Origin: Aminipila sp032051575
GTDB lineage: Bacteria > Bacillota > Clostridia > Peptostreptococcales > Anaerovoracaceae
Assembly: GCF_032051575.1 (NCBI RefSeq)
Contig: NZ_DAMBYD010000015.1
Span: forward strand, 1 to 64,000
Direction: 5' to 3'
Length of the DNA: 64,000 nt
Shown here: in pieces, positions 9,216-17,592 of the stretch
Layout: every line of letters begins with the position of its first letter
How positions within the stretch are numbered: the stretch's first letter is position 1
Program-made: the position numbers and the translations under genes
Notes under the pieces: generated by a model
Told to the model about the DNA's origin: nothing
Seen by the model: only the letters and a program-made list of their open reading frames with translations
Database searches by the model: none

Positions 9216-10589
9216 CTAATTTTTCTGACCAACTTTTTTAATTTTAATAATAATTTCTCCGATGATAATACATACAATAGACCCAATGGTAATCGGTAGT
9301 GTTGCACCTAAAGTTTCTGCGTCAAAACTCAATGGTATTGCTAAAAAGATTAAAGCAATTATTATTAACGCCATAGGAACCATGGCTAATACTTTTAAGA
9401 AGGTTTTGCTTCCACCAACCTTAAATGGTCTTTCTACCTCAGAATCAATTTCTCGAAGCTTTAAGAAAGCCGGGAAAATTGGTAGATATGCCAATAAGAA
9501 CATGACTAAATTAAGGGCAAAGAAGCTCCAGAATAAATCCTGGTTTGGTAACATTGGTGACAGAATAACAATAAGCGTTGCTACAATTCCATTCATGATT
9601 GCTGCACCTGTAGGCATTCCGTTTTTCTTGCTTGTTCTACCAAAAACTGCTGGCATATCCCCATTAGAAGCTGCATATTTTGCTACATTATTAACACCCA
9701 AAGACCAGGAAATCATATTTCCAAATAACGTCAGAAGAAACAAAATTGCCATTATACTGATGAAAATCCCTGTAGTCTTTCCTGTTAATAACTGTAAGCT
9801 GTCAATCATGCCACTACTTGTACTAACCTCTGCGGTAGGAATGGCAACACCTATCCCAAAAGCTGAAAAAATGTAAATCGCCGCAATGACTATTCCACCT
9901 ACTATAATGGATTGTGGTATTTGTTTCTTTGGATTATTCATGCTGTCTGCAAAAGTACAGATAACCTCAAATCCTAAGAAATTAAATAATATTACAGAAA
10001 TAAAGGATAAACTGTTAAGGTCAAAGGATGGTAATAAAGAAGATAAAGTATATTCATTTGCAACACCATTTGTAATTGCCCCATATATACCAAACCCTCC
10101 TACTACTAAAGCTAAAAATACCTTAATAATTGCCGCACCATCTAAAATCCAAACACTGTCACAAACTGGAAAAAAGCTAATCAATACAATAATCCAAATA
10201 AAAATCAGTTCGATAACAATACTTTGAACAACTCCCAACTGTTGCCCTAGAATCATGCCTATTATTTCTGGGAACATTACGGCTAGGGAAGCCATCCATA
10301 ATGGGAAATTTATCCAGTAATACCACGAAGCTCTGGCTCCCCACTTCGCTCCAAAAGCTTTCTTTATCCAATCGTATAAGCCACCTTCACTGTTATATGT
10401 AGTGCCTAATTCCGATGAGATCAAACCATATGGTAATAGAAAGGTAATCATCAAAAATATCCACCAGAAATATTGTGAGTTTCCTATAGCGGCAACCGGT
10501 GCTGCTGCTTCTGCTACAAACACAACACATATTACCGCTAATATTGCATCGATTAACCTGAATTTCTTCTTTTCATCAAATTCTGACAT
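9216..10589 (-). CDS. aguD: APC-family permease, probable agmatine/putrescine antiporter
   Basis: This 457-residue amino-acid/polyamine/organocation (APC) permease has about 12 hydrophobic helices, beginning with LIDAILAVICVVFVAEAAA and containing GGLYDWIKKAFG near residue 68. Its place between putrescine carbamoyltransferase and agmatine deiminase points to agmatine uptake in exchange for putrescine. That specificity rests on context, since many APC carriers look alike. AAAGGAGG precedes the ATG. Confidence 0.88.
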   Translation of the reverse strand: MSEFDEKKKFRLIDAILAVICVVFVAEAAAPVAAIGNSQYFWWIFLMITFLLPYGLISSELGTTYNSEGGLYDWIKKAFGAKWGARASWYYWINFPLWMASLAVMFPEIIGMILGQQLGVVQSIVIELIFIWIIVLISFFPVCDSVWILDGAAIIKVFLALVVGGFGIYGAITNGVANEYTLSSLLPSFDLNSLSFISVILFNFLGFEVICTFADSMNNPKKQIPQSIIVGGIVIAAIYIFSAFGIGVAIPTAEVSTSSGMIDSLQLLTGKTTGIFISIMAILFLLTLFGNMISWSLGVNNVAKYAASNGDMPAVFGRTSKKNGMPTGAAIMNGIVATLIVILSPMLPNQDLFWSFFALNLVMFLLAYLPIFPAFLKLREIDSEVERPFKVGGSKTFLKVLAMVPMALIIIALIFLAIPLSFDAETLGATLPITIGSIVCIIIGEIIIKIKKVGQKN

Positions 10590-10613
10590 TGAGTTTCCTC
10601 CTTTCGATTAAGC

Positions 10614-11636
10614 TTAAAGTGCTCTTTTTAGGAATACTTCTAAATCTGCCTTTGCTTTTACCTGCGCTTCTTCATTAACTGGTTTTTTTGCCTTTTCTAA
10701 AAAGTGAACCAACAGCCCCCTCATTGAAGTTAATCTATTCTCTGCTTCGTCAAAACAAATGGAATACTCTGAGTCAATTACTTCATCTACCACTTCTTCT
10801 CCTCTGCTTGCTGGTAGACAGTGCATAAACTTAGCGTGAGGTGCCGCTTTTTTCATCATTGCATCTGTGACCTGATACTTTGGATAAAAGATTTTCATTC
10901 TTTCTTCCTGAGAAAGTTCAGCATCATATAAGCCATACCATACATCTGTATAAACAAAGTCTGCATCTTTTAATGCCTCATTTTCATCTTCAGTAATGAA
11001 AATGCTTCCGCCTGATTTCTTACAATTTTCCTGTCCAATTTTTATATGATCTTCTCTTAATTGATAGCCCTTAGGCCCAAACTGTAAGAAATTCATACCT
11101 AATTTAGTTGTAATAAACATTAGTGATGCACAGACTTGTGTGGCATCCCCAACGAAAACCACTTTGCAATCTTCTAATTTTTTACCTGCAGGAAGATGTT
11201 CTATCATAGTGCAAACATCCCCCATTTCTTGTGTTGGATGGTTATAATCAGACATTCCATTAATTACTGGAATTGTTGCATTCATAGCAAGATCTGTAAC
11301 ACTTTTATGTCTGTCAACACGAGCCATTACGATGTCAACTAATTTGGATAAAACCCTACTTGTATCCTCAATGGTTTCGTGTCCACCCAGCTGTATCTGA
11401 CCAGGAGCTAAGTACTGAGCATGTCCACCTAACTGTCCCATTGCTGTTTCAAAGGATATTCTTGTTCTGGTAGAAGATTGCTGAAAAATCATGCCTAAGG
11501 TTTTGTTCTTTAATAATTGCGGATAATAACCGGCTTTAATACATTTCTTAATTTTAAGAGAAAGATTAATGATATCCATTAATTCCTCTTTTGTGAAATC
11601 ATTTGTGTCAATAAAATCCTTTTTTAAATTTTCCAT
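10614..11636 (-). CDS. ptcA: Putrescine carbamoyltransferase
   Basis: This 340-residue transcarbamylase converts N-carbamoylputrescine and phosphate to putrescine and carbamoyl phosphate. The carbamoyl-phosphate loop SSTRTRISFETAMGQLGGHA starts near residue 54. HPTQEMGD lies near 137 and the HCLPASRGEEV loop near 273. The C-terminal helix after the last domain is long, as in putrescine-specific enzymes, and the gene leads an agmatine operon, so ornithine carbamoyltransferase is less likely. The start is ATG at 11636 with AGGAGA 12 nt upstream. Confidence 0.93.
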   Translation of the reverse strand: MENLKKDFIDTNDFTKEELMDIINLSLKIKKCIKAGYYPQLLKNKTLGMIFQQSSTRTRISFETAMGQLGGHAQYLAPGQIQLGGHETIEDTSRVLSKLVDIVMARVDRHKSVTDLAMNATIPVINGMSDYNHPTQEMGDVCTMIEHLPAGKKLEDCKVVFVGDATQVCASLMFITTKLGMNFLQFGPKGYQLREDHIKIGQENCKKSGGSIFITEDENEALKDADFVYTDVWYGLYDAELSQEERMKIFYPKYQVTDAMMKKAAPHAKFMHCLPASRGEEVVDEVIDSEYSICFDEAENRLTSMRGLLVHFLEKAKKPVNEEAQVKAKADLEVFLKRAL

Positions 11637-11937
11637 TACTCTAATTTCTCCTTTTCTTTACTGAATTTATGATGATAATATTAGTTAGTTAACACCGAGC
11701 ATGGGCTTAAGTTATCTGCTTGCTGCAACTAGATGTCTCGACCATACCCGTGATTAGCTCAGTTGAAAAGGGTGATTTTCCTATATCTTGTATATCTACG
11801 GTCTTTTCCGCCTCTAAACTTTTCTAATCTTTTAAATTACGCTTAAAGTTTAGGCCCGTTTCAACAAGTCCGTATTGCAATCATTTTTTTCTTCCGTTAT
11901 ACTGATTTTATTAAAACAGAAAAGAGGATCACGCTGG
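11637..11937. other. Divergent intergenic region between ptcA and the AguR-like gene
   Basis: About 300 nt hold no gene. The segment 11695-11780 has unusually high GC for an intergenic stretch and contains imperfect pairings, such as GAGCATGGG (11698-11706) against CCCGTG...GCTC (11747-11760). I do not recognise a known riboswitch class on either strand. It must hold the promoters of both flanking units. Confidence 0.4.
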
Positions 11938-12891
11938 ATGGATATCATTGTTTTTTTATATAACGTAGTATTGCTTTTATTGTACGGTACAGCTATGATT
12001 TACAGTTTTATCACCTATGGTCTAAAAAAGTTTCCAGTCTGTTTTTATTTAACAGTACTTTTTTTATTCTATATCTTCGACAATACTGTCATCTACATGA
12101 CCGAATTTGTCCATGATTTTTCAGTAACATATGATACCTCATTTATGTCTGTTCCTGCCTTTAAAACGGTCATTGTAATCGTAACCGGCTTTTGTCTGAC
12201 CAATATTAATAAACGCATTTTTAAAAAATCATTATCTACAATGGATTTTATTGTACTTATTTCATTAGGCCTATGGGATCTCTTTGTTCCTATGTTACGT
12301 GATAGTGCATTTATGGTTTGGCTCTACTATCTTCCCTATCAGCTTTTTACCCTATATATCAGCGTAACGGGTCTATTAATCATAAAAAAGGACACAAAAA
12401 TAACAGAAGCAATACCATTTTTAAAGCATTATAAAAAAATACTTCTCTGTACTCTTCTGTTTTCTTTTTTAATCGTGATAGAGGATACTATCGTAATATT
12501 TAATTTTGATAGTTATAATAACCTTTTAGTTAAGATTAATAACCGCAGTCTGACCGAAGATATTTTAAGTATTATTTATTCACTTTTCGTCATCCACCAC
12601 CTATCAAAAGAACTACAAAACGATACTTTAAACCATTCACCTATGCCTATGGTTGTTAATTTAGATAATGACCACTTTTATAAGTTTGTAAAAACTCATA
12701 ATTTTACAACAAGAGAGCAGGATATCCTCAAATATCTTTTAGAAGATAAGAATAATCAGGAGATTAGTGATATTCTTTTTATTTCCATCGGAACAGTAAA
12801 AACACATGTCCATAATATTTATCAGAAAATGAACGTTAGTAAGAGAAACCAATTAATTCGATCCTATGAAGATTGGATAGATTGTAATTAA
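11938..12891 (+). CDS. aguR: Membrane-bound LuxR-type regulator, AguR-like
   Basis: This 317-residue protein combines about six or seven hydrophobic helices (residues 1-230) with a C-terminal LuxR helix-turn-helix: FTTREQDILKYLLEDKNNQE followed by ISDILFISIGTVKTHVHNIY. This is the architecture of AguR, the membrane one-component activator of agu operons in Lactococcus, Enterococcus and Streptococcus. It is divergent from ptcA-aguD-aguA-arcC, as expected for the local activator. The ATG at 11938 follows AAGAGGA; an upstream TTG at 11875 is less likely. Agmatine as inducer is inferred from homologues. Confidence 0.82.
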   Translation: MDIIVFLYNVVLLLLYGTAMIYSFITYGLKKFPVCFYLTVLFLFYIFDNTVIYMTEFVHDFSVTYDTSFMSVPAFKTVIVIVTGFCLTNINKRIFKKSLSTMDFIVLISLGLWDLFVPMLRDSAFMVWLYYLPYQLFTLYISVTGLLIIKKDTKITEAIPFLKHYKKILLCTLLFSFLIVIEDTIVIFNFDSYNNLLVKINNRSLTEDILSIIYSLFVIHHLSKELQNDTLNHSPMPMVVNLDNDHFYKFVKTHNFTTREQDILKYLLEDKNNQEISDILFISIGTVKTHVHNIYQKMNVSKRNQLIRSYEDWIDCN

Positions 12892-12923
12892 AAAAGACCC
12901 TAATGGGCCATTTTAGTGTATGT

Positions 12924-13907
12924 TCATTGAAAATATTCTTTTCCTAGCTGCCAAAGGTACTTATCAATTTCCTTTAAGTTATATTGTGTTAAATTATAGT
13001 AGATTTGAAATTCTTTAAGAATTTTTTTGAAGTTAGAGTAGATTTTCAGTTTCTCTTTACTATAAGAAGAAAATTTATCAATTTTTCTAAAATGTTTTAA
13101 ACTCTTAGCAATATAACTATCATATACTGGGAACTCTTGTGGAACATGGTGACTGCAATACTTTGATGCAAAAGAATAAAATGTCTTTGTTACTTTATTA
13201 CCCATATGAACTTTTGCAATATCATTAACAAGAAAAGCATCACCCATATATAATCTTTCGTCAATGTTAAGATTAACAATATGCTTTGCCACTTTATATG
13301 GGTTGAAAATATTTGTGTTATAAAAATCATTTAAAAGTGAAACTTTAACTAAGACCTCATCAATGGAAGTATTGGCAGGATATGTATTAAGAAATAACTT
13401 ATTTAGTGCATTTTCTTTTACTTTATAATTTTCAAGTTCATTCCACTTTTTTAAATAATAATCAACTTCCTCTACACAAGGTCTCGGAACAATTACATGA
13501 AAAGTTGTTTTCACCTCATCCACATCATGTTCTGTATCTTCGAAAGTTTTAGTGTTATCATAATCAAGTGCAGCGGTATTAAGTAGTTTATGAACTCCAC
13601 CATAGCTATTGTCAATATACTCTTTAAGTTTCTTTATGGAACCAATATAAGTAGAGGCATCCCGTTTTGGATTCAAACGATTCCTCTGCTGAAAAAATTG
13701 TTCCAGAAGTCTTTGGCACCTTTTTATTGATTCATCATCTTCAAAAACATCCCAAAATCCAATACCAATATTATGTCTTAAAGGGTAGAAAGCATCACTA
13801 ATTATTATATTTTTATCTTTCATAGTTGGATAGTCATTTTCAATATGACTTCTAAAACTATCTCTTATTTTCATAATTTGTGAACTGTTAAGATTTATCT
13901 CATTCAT
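12924..13907 (-). CDS. Uncharacterised protein with HhH-GPD-glycosylase-like C-terminal half
   Basis: The 327-residue product has no signal peptide or membrane helix. The N-terminal 100 residues are helical and contain a segment on the pattern LEQFFQQRNRLNPKRDASTY. The C-terminal part (about 185-327) includes LLNDFYNTNIFNPYKVAKHI, FYSFASKYCSHHVPQEFPVY and a terminal IDKYLWQLGKEYF. That part resembles an all-helical domain of accessory-region proteins that I associate with the HhH-GPD (base-excision glycosylase-like) superfamily. This assignment is from pattern memory and is not certain. The gene is alone, tail to tail with the AguR-like gene, and is AT-richer than its neighbours. No function is assigned. 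Confidence 0.65.
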   Translation of the reverse strand: MNEINLNSSQIMKIRDSFRSHIENDYPTMKDKNIIISDAFYPLRHNIGIGFWDVFEDDESIKRCQRLLEQFFQQRNRLNPKRDASTYIGSIKKLKEYIDNSYGGVHKLLNTAALDYDNTKTFEDTEHDVDEVKTTFHVIVPRPCVEEVDYYLKKWNELENYKVKENALNKLFLNTYPANTSIDEVLVKVSLLNDFYNTNIFNPYKVAKHIVNLNIDERLYMGDAFLVNDIAKVHMGNKVTKTFYSFASKYCSHHVPQEFPVYDSYIAKSLKHFRKIDKFSSYSKEKLKIYSNFKKILKEFQIYYNLTQYNLKEIDKYLWQLGKEYFQ

Positions 13908-14083
13908 TCGGCCAAATCTCCTTAAAGTTCTCAGTGAATTTTAATTCTCTTTTTAGTATTTTATTTTATAAATTGCTTTAGTTTTATTTTTTTGATTATT
14001 TACTACATTTTCACACATTTTCATTTAATTATCAAGCATATTTTCTTTTAAGATGTACACGATATATTTATTTTTTATATGCT

Positions 14084-14111
14084 AAAAAACCCGTAACATC
14101 ATGCTACGGGT
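14084..14111 (-). terminator. Intrinsic terminator after the MFS carrier gene
   Basis: ACCCGTA (14089-14095) pairs with TACGGGT (14105-14111) over a 9-nt loop and is followed on the minus strand by T6. It is about 86 nt beyond the stop of the MFS gene. The rest of 13908-14197 is AT-rich and shows no gene. Confidence 0.75.
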
Positions 14112-14197
14112 ACTTTAAACTTTGTCTTTATTAAAATATAAGCTTTAACATTCACCTATTCAGTTTTACGATCTTGATAATTTCGACAAGAGGCGTT

Positions 14198-15538
14198 CTA
14201 CTGGCTGATTTCTTCCAAAGATCTACCCATAGTTTCCTTACCAAAAATGGCCACTACGATTGCTACCATAGCAAATACTGCAGTAAGTAATGCAAAGATA
14301 TATCCGTACCCAGTTTTTTCACCATATGTGTTATAAATCACTGGTACCACAAGAGGTGCTGCAAACGCCCCAATTCTACCAAAAGCTGCTGCCCAGCCTG
14401 CACCGCTGGCTCTTGCAGCAGTCGGATATACTTCTGGAGTGTACGAATAGACACATCCCCATGCTCCCAGGCTAAAGAAGTAAAGCAGACACCCATATAC
14501 CAGAACTTGAGTTGTAGTACCGGCATGTCCAAACAACCATGCGGCTAAAGCAGTCCCTGCAAAGTATAAAGCCAGCACTTTTTTTCGTCCAATCTTTTCA
14601 ACAAAATAGGCTGCACTGAAATAACCTGGTAATTGTGCAAGACACATAATCAATGTAAATTCAAAGCTCTTAACTAAAGCGAATCCCTGTGCCATCAATA
14701 AGGATGGTGTCCATAATACAAAACCATAATATCCAAAATTTATTCCAATCCAAATTATCCAAAGCACAATTGTAGTTCGTATATATTTCTTTGACCATAA
14801 ATCTCCTAATGATAAATGATCTTTTGTTTCTTTGTTGTAAATATATTCATCTGCATGAACCGGTAAACTTTCAATATTAGCCTGTTGTTCCATTATTCGA
14901 ACCAATTGATCGGCTTCTGCATGTTTCCCTGCTATTTCCAGATATCGAGGAGACTCAGGAACAGCTTTCCTCAAATAAGCTGCAAACAAAGCTGGTACAG
15001 CTCCGGCCCAGAACGCTACACGCCAGCCATAAACAGGAATAAGCAGATATGCAACCAAAGCTGCCAAAATCCACCCCCACGCCCAAAAGCTTTCCAGAAT
15101 AATAACATTGCGTCCACGAATCTTCTTCGGGGAATACTCACTAATCAAAGTTGAAGCTGCAGGTAATTCTCCACCTAATCCAAAACCTGTGCAGAATCTT
15201 AAAACCAAAAGCATTGGATAATTCACAGCAAACCCCGACAAACCGCTAGCGATACCATATATGATTAATGTACACATTACAATATTTCTTCTGCCCCATT
15301 TATCAGCAGCCATGCCCGACAGTGCCGCTCCTAAGATCATACCTAACATACCAGAGCTTCCCAATAATCCAATCTGTCCTGTGTTCAATCCCCAGTCAGT
15401 TCCAATGGCTGCCATTACGCCTGATACCATTCCTTGATCCATCGCATCAAACATCCAGCCAATTCCTGTCAAAAATAAAATCTTTTTTAACATAGGGGTA
15501 GTTGGTAATCGATCAATACGATTTGCAATATTATTCAT
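14198..15538 (-). CDS. MFS transporter, NiaP-like
   Basis: This 446-residue major facilitator has 12 predicted membrane helices. The loop motif DKWGRRN follows helix 2 and FGLGGELPAASTLISEYSP follows helix 4. The N-terminal sequence GWMFDAMDQG with FGLGGELP closely resembles the niacin carrier NiaP of Bacillus within the sugar-porter/AAHS group. Niacin or another aromatic acid is therefore a reasonable substrate, but this is inference. AAGGAG precedes the ATG and a clear vegetative-type promoter lies upstream. The gene is monocistronic. Confidence 0.82.
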   Translation of the reverse strand: MNNIANRIDRLPTTPMLKKILFLTGIGWMFDAMDQGMVSGVMAAIGTDWGLNTGQIGLLGSSGMLGMILGAALSGMAADKWGRRNIVMCTLIIYGIASGLSGFAVNYPMLLVLRFCTGFGLGGELPAASTLISEYSPKKIRGRNVIILESFWAWGWILAALVAYLLIPVYGWRVAFWAGAVPALFAAYLRKAVPESPRYLEIAGKHAEADQLVRIMEQQANIESLPVHADEYIYNKETKDHLSLGDLWSKKYIRTTIVLWIIWIGINFGYYGFVLWTPSLLMAQGFALVKSFEFTLIMCLAQLPGYFSAAYFVEKIGRKKVLALYFAGTALAAWLFGHAGTTTQVLVYGCLLYFFSLGAWGCVYSYTPEVYPTAARASGAGWAAAFGRIGAFAAPLVVPVIYNTYGEKTGYGYIFALLTAVFAMVAIVVAIFGKETMGRSLEEISQ

Positions 15539-15611
15539 TTTTTCTCTCCTTCTTTAGTAAATACCTAATTGCAATGCAGCTAGCATATACACATGTCTTG
15601 TCACTTGTTTT

Positions 15612-15640
15612 ATTCTACTATATTAATATGTAACAATCAA
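15612..15640 (-). promoter_or_regulatory. Vegetative-type promoter of the MFS gene
   Basis: On the minus strand TTGATT (15635-15640) and TAGAAT (15612-15617) are separated by exactly 17 bp, about 75 nt before the MFS start codon. Confidence 0.6.
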
Positions 15641-15742
15641 TACAATATTAGTCATTTTAATATCTTTAATAGTTTATAATATCTTGTTCAATCTTATTTG
15701 TTCTGATTCTCTTTTAAATATATAAATCTTATGTTTTTTTAT

Positions 15743-15799
15743 ATGAATAGGAATAAAGTGCGTTCCCATGTCCTGAGAACGCACTTTATTCCTATTCAT
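15743..15799. repeat. Perfect 23-bp inverted repeat (57-nt hairpin)
   Basis: Positions 15743-15765 and 15777-15799 are exact reverse complements with an 11-nt loop. It lies after the hemerythrin gene and before the MFS promoter. No T-run follows on either strand, so it is not a standard terminator, although the GC-rich inner stem with U-rich outer arms might terminate the hemerythrin operon. Confidence 0.8.
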
Positions 15800-15832
15800 C
15801 CATATTCTCTTATGGCAGTGGCTTTATTCTAA

Positions 15833-16387
15833 TTATTTTACTTTTTCCTCTAACTCAGCAATCATTGATATATATTTTGACTGTGTATTTTTAGTTTTAG
15901 CCTCTTGTTCAAACTGATCACATTCCTTCTCAAGTATTTGCTGAGTTTCTGATGATAAGTTTTTCTGAGCAAATTGATAAACCACATTATCTTCCTTTTC
16001 GATATGCCTGTAAAGTAAATGAGTATACGAAATAGCATTGGCAATAATATCTAGTCTGGCTTCATCTTCTCCCTTAAGAACATTGTTTACTGCTGTCTCC
16101 AATTCCTGCATATACAGTCTGCCCATATCATGTTCCACTAACATACCATTTCTCACCAGTTTTTCTGCAGTAGGCCCAAGCTCTTTTATCATTCGGTCAA
16201 AAAGTAGTTTTTCTTCTTTCCCATGATGATGTTTATCTGCGTAATTTCTAACAAAATCAATTAATATAAAGAAATCTGCATAATTTACCTCTTCATTTTT
16301 TAATACTTTATAACAATACTTTCGAATTACCGAAAGCACCCTTTTAATATTGCTGTGTTCTTCCACCATCAGTTCAATATAATTCAT
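15833..16387 (-). CDS. Hemerythrin-like protein
   Basis: This 184-residue protein is a hemerythrin-domain four-helix bundle expected to carry a di-iron centre. Iron-ligand segments are visible: EEHSNIKRVL near residue 9, YADKHHHGKEEKLLFDRMI near residue 51, VEHDMGRLYM near 83, and HLLYRHIEKEDNVVYQFA near 123. Members bind or sense oxygen or nitric oxide. It is the last gene of an operon with an unknown protein and a DUF1858 protein, which suggests oxidative or nitrosative stress handling. AAGGAG precedes the ATG. Confidence 0.9.
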   Translation of the reverse strand: MNYIELMVEEHSNIKRVLSVIRKYCYKVLKNEEVNYADFFILIDFVRNYADKHHHGKEEKLLFDRMIKELGPTAEKLVRNGMLVEHDMGRLYMQELETAVNNVLKGEDEARLDIIANAISYTHLLYRHIEKEDNVVYQFAQKNLSSETQQILEKECDQFEQEAKTKNTQSKYISMIAELEEKVK

Positions 16388-16402
16388 CTTCCATTCTCCT
16401 TC

Positions 16403-17032
16403 CTATCTTCTTGTGATTCTGTGATTTCCATCTTCATCCTTATTGTATTGAAATTCAGAATTTAATCCCTTAATAAAAGCGGATACCCATGCTTCCCTTA
16501 GATCGTAGAAATTCTGTATATTTCCTTTTACTTCTATCCAGTAAGGTTCATGAATGGACGTTTCAAGTCTCCATATAATTTCATCATTATCATTTGATAG
16601 GACTTCGCTCGCTCTATCACAAGGCATTCCTTCCAAAACATAATCATTCATTGCATTGAACAATCCTTCAGGAGTATTCGGTTGTTCAGTATATTCAAGG
16701 GCTGCTGCTTGCCCTTGTGACTTAAAGATATCAAGGAGTCCATCTTTATATCCTTTATTTTCATCCAATATATTTGTAATTAATGCAGCCTGTCTTAGTT
16801 CAGCACTTTTGATTCGTTCCTGCAGCCAGCCATGAATATTGGAAGTGTCTATAATATCCTCTAATGCTTGACTTTCTGTTGGTGGTCCATATTTTTCAAT
16901 ACCTTGCAGGACCCACTGCTCAACAGGAAGTTTATTTTCATTTGCAAATGATATAATTTCTCTTTCTGTTTTTTCTGCCCATAATATTTTATTGTACAAC
17001 CAATAATGTATTTTCCCTAAAAATAAACTCAT
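16403..17032 (-). CDS. Conserved hypothetical protein between DUF1858 and hemerythrin genes
   Basis: The 209-residue product begins MSLFLGKIHYWLYNKILW and has no signal peptide. I cannot place it in a named family with confidence. A cysteine in GMPCDRASEVL (near residue 136) is followed by a tryptophan- and histidine-containing segment (WRLETSIHEPYWIEVKG) and a terminal LREAWVSAFIKGL helix. That order vaguely recalls small hydrolase-like or ligand-binding helical proteins. Its position in an operon with a disulfide-type DUF1858 protein and a hemerythrin suggests redox or nitric-oxide related work. AGGAGA precedes the ATG. Confidence 0.75.
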   Translation of the reverse strand: MSLFLGKIHYWLYNKILWAEKTEREIISFANENKLPVEQWVLQGIEKYGPPTESQALEDIIDTSNIHGWLQERIKSAELRQAALITNILDENKGYKDGLLDIFKSQGQAAALEYTEQPNTPEGLFNAMNDYVLEGMPCDRASEVLSNDNDEIIWRLETSIHEPYWIEVKGNIQNFYDLREAWVSAFIKGLNSEFQYNKDEDGNHRITRR

Positions 17033-17055
17033 GCTTTTTTCTCCTATCGCTAATT

Positions 17056-17247
17056 TTATACCGCTGCGTTCAGCTTATCTATTAACTTTTCAATCTCAAT
17101 GCCATGAACAGAAGCTGCTTCTTCAAGTGTTTCTGATTGTGCCGAAGGGCATCCTACACATCCCATACCAAAGTCCATTAAAATTTTAATTGCTTCTTGA
17201 TGATTTCTTATCACTTCACCAATGGTCATTTCTTTTGTTACTTTCAT
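17056..17247 (-). CDS. DUF1858 (hybrid-cluster-protein-associated redox disulfide) protein
   Basis: This complete 63-residue protein matches the DUF1858 / TIGR03980 family. It has the start VTKEMTIGEVIRNHQEAIKI, the two-cysteine motif GMGCVGCPSAQSETLEEAA, and a C-terminal helix. The family often occurs beside hybrid cluster protein genes and is presumed to carry out thiol-disulfide chemistry. It is the first gene of the hemerythrin operon. AAAGGAG precedes the ATG. Confidence 0.9.
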   Translation of the reverse strand: MKVTKEMTIGEVIRNHQEAIKILMDFGMGCVGCPSAQSETLEEAASVHGIEIEKLIDKLNAAV

Positions 17248-17321
17248 AATTATTATCTCCTTTTTTATAATCTTAAAACTCTCTTATTTAGTTTCACGTA
17301 TTTGGGTTATTTGATATATGA

Positions 17322-17364
17322 ATTATATTCGAATAAACCCATGCTTTCCGTTGTAAAAACAACG
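17322..17364 (-). promoter_or_regulatory. Candidate promoter with CRP/FNR-like palindrome upstream of the DUF1858 operon
   Basis: A perfect palindrome CGTTGT-N4-ACAACG spans 17349-17364. A TATAAT -10 (17322-17327) lies downstream without a good -35. With a start site 7 nt beyond the -10, the palindrome centre is near -41.5, the class II activator position for CRP/FNR proteins. The regulator is unknown. Confidence 0.5.
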
Positions 17365-17413
17365 CAAATATATTTATTTTTATAAGTTAAAATTAGATAT
17401 ATTAAATGAATGC

Positions 17414-17445
17414 AAAAAAATAGGGTGTTAACCCTATTTTTCATT
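17414..17445. terminator. Terminator after the MetS-like gene
   Basis: AAAAATAGGGT (17416-17426) and ACCCTATTTTT (17431-17441) form an 11-bp stem with a 4-nt loop. A-runs and T-runs on both sides let it work in both directions. It ends the NSS transporter operon on the minus strand. Confidence 0.85.
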
Positions 17446-17483
17446 TTTTTATATTTTATAAAATAGATTGCGCAAAGCAATAA

Positions 17484-17591
17484 CTATGCATTCTTTTTAC
17501 TGTTTTTTATAGCAATTGTTACTGCAACTGCGCATCCACCCCAAAGTCCACCACATCCGATAACCATCATAATTATAGCACCTACACTCAT
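17484..17591 (-). CDS. MetS-type small subunit of NSS transporter
   Basis: This 35-residue protein begins MSVGAIIMMVIGCGGLWGGC and ends in a lysine-rich tail (KNSKKNA). It has one hydrophobic helix rich in glycine and cysteine. It starts 1 nt after the stop of the NSS transporter, with GGAGG inside the end of that gene, so the two are translationally coupled. Very short proteins at this position are called MetS family NSS transporter small subunits, after MetPS of Corynebacterium, where the small subunit is needed for methionine and alanine uptake. Confidence 0.8.
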   Translation of the reverse strand: MSVGAIIMMVIGCGGLWGGCAVAVTIAIKNSKKNA

Positions 17592-17592
17592 C

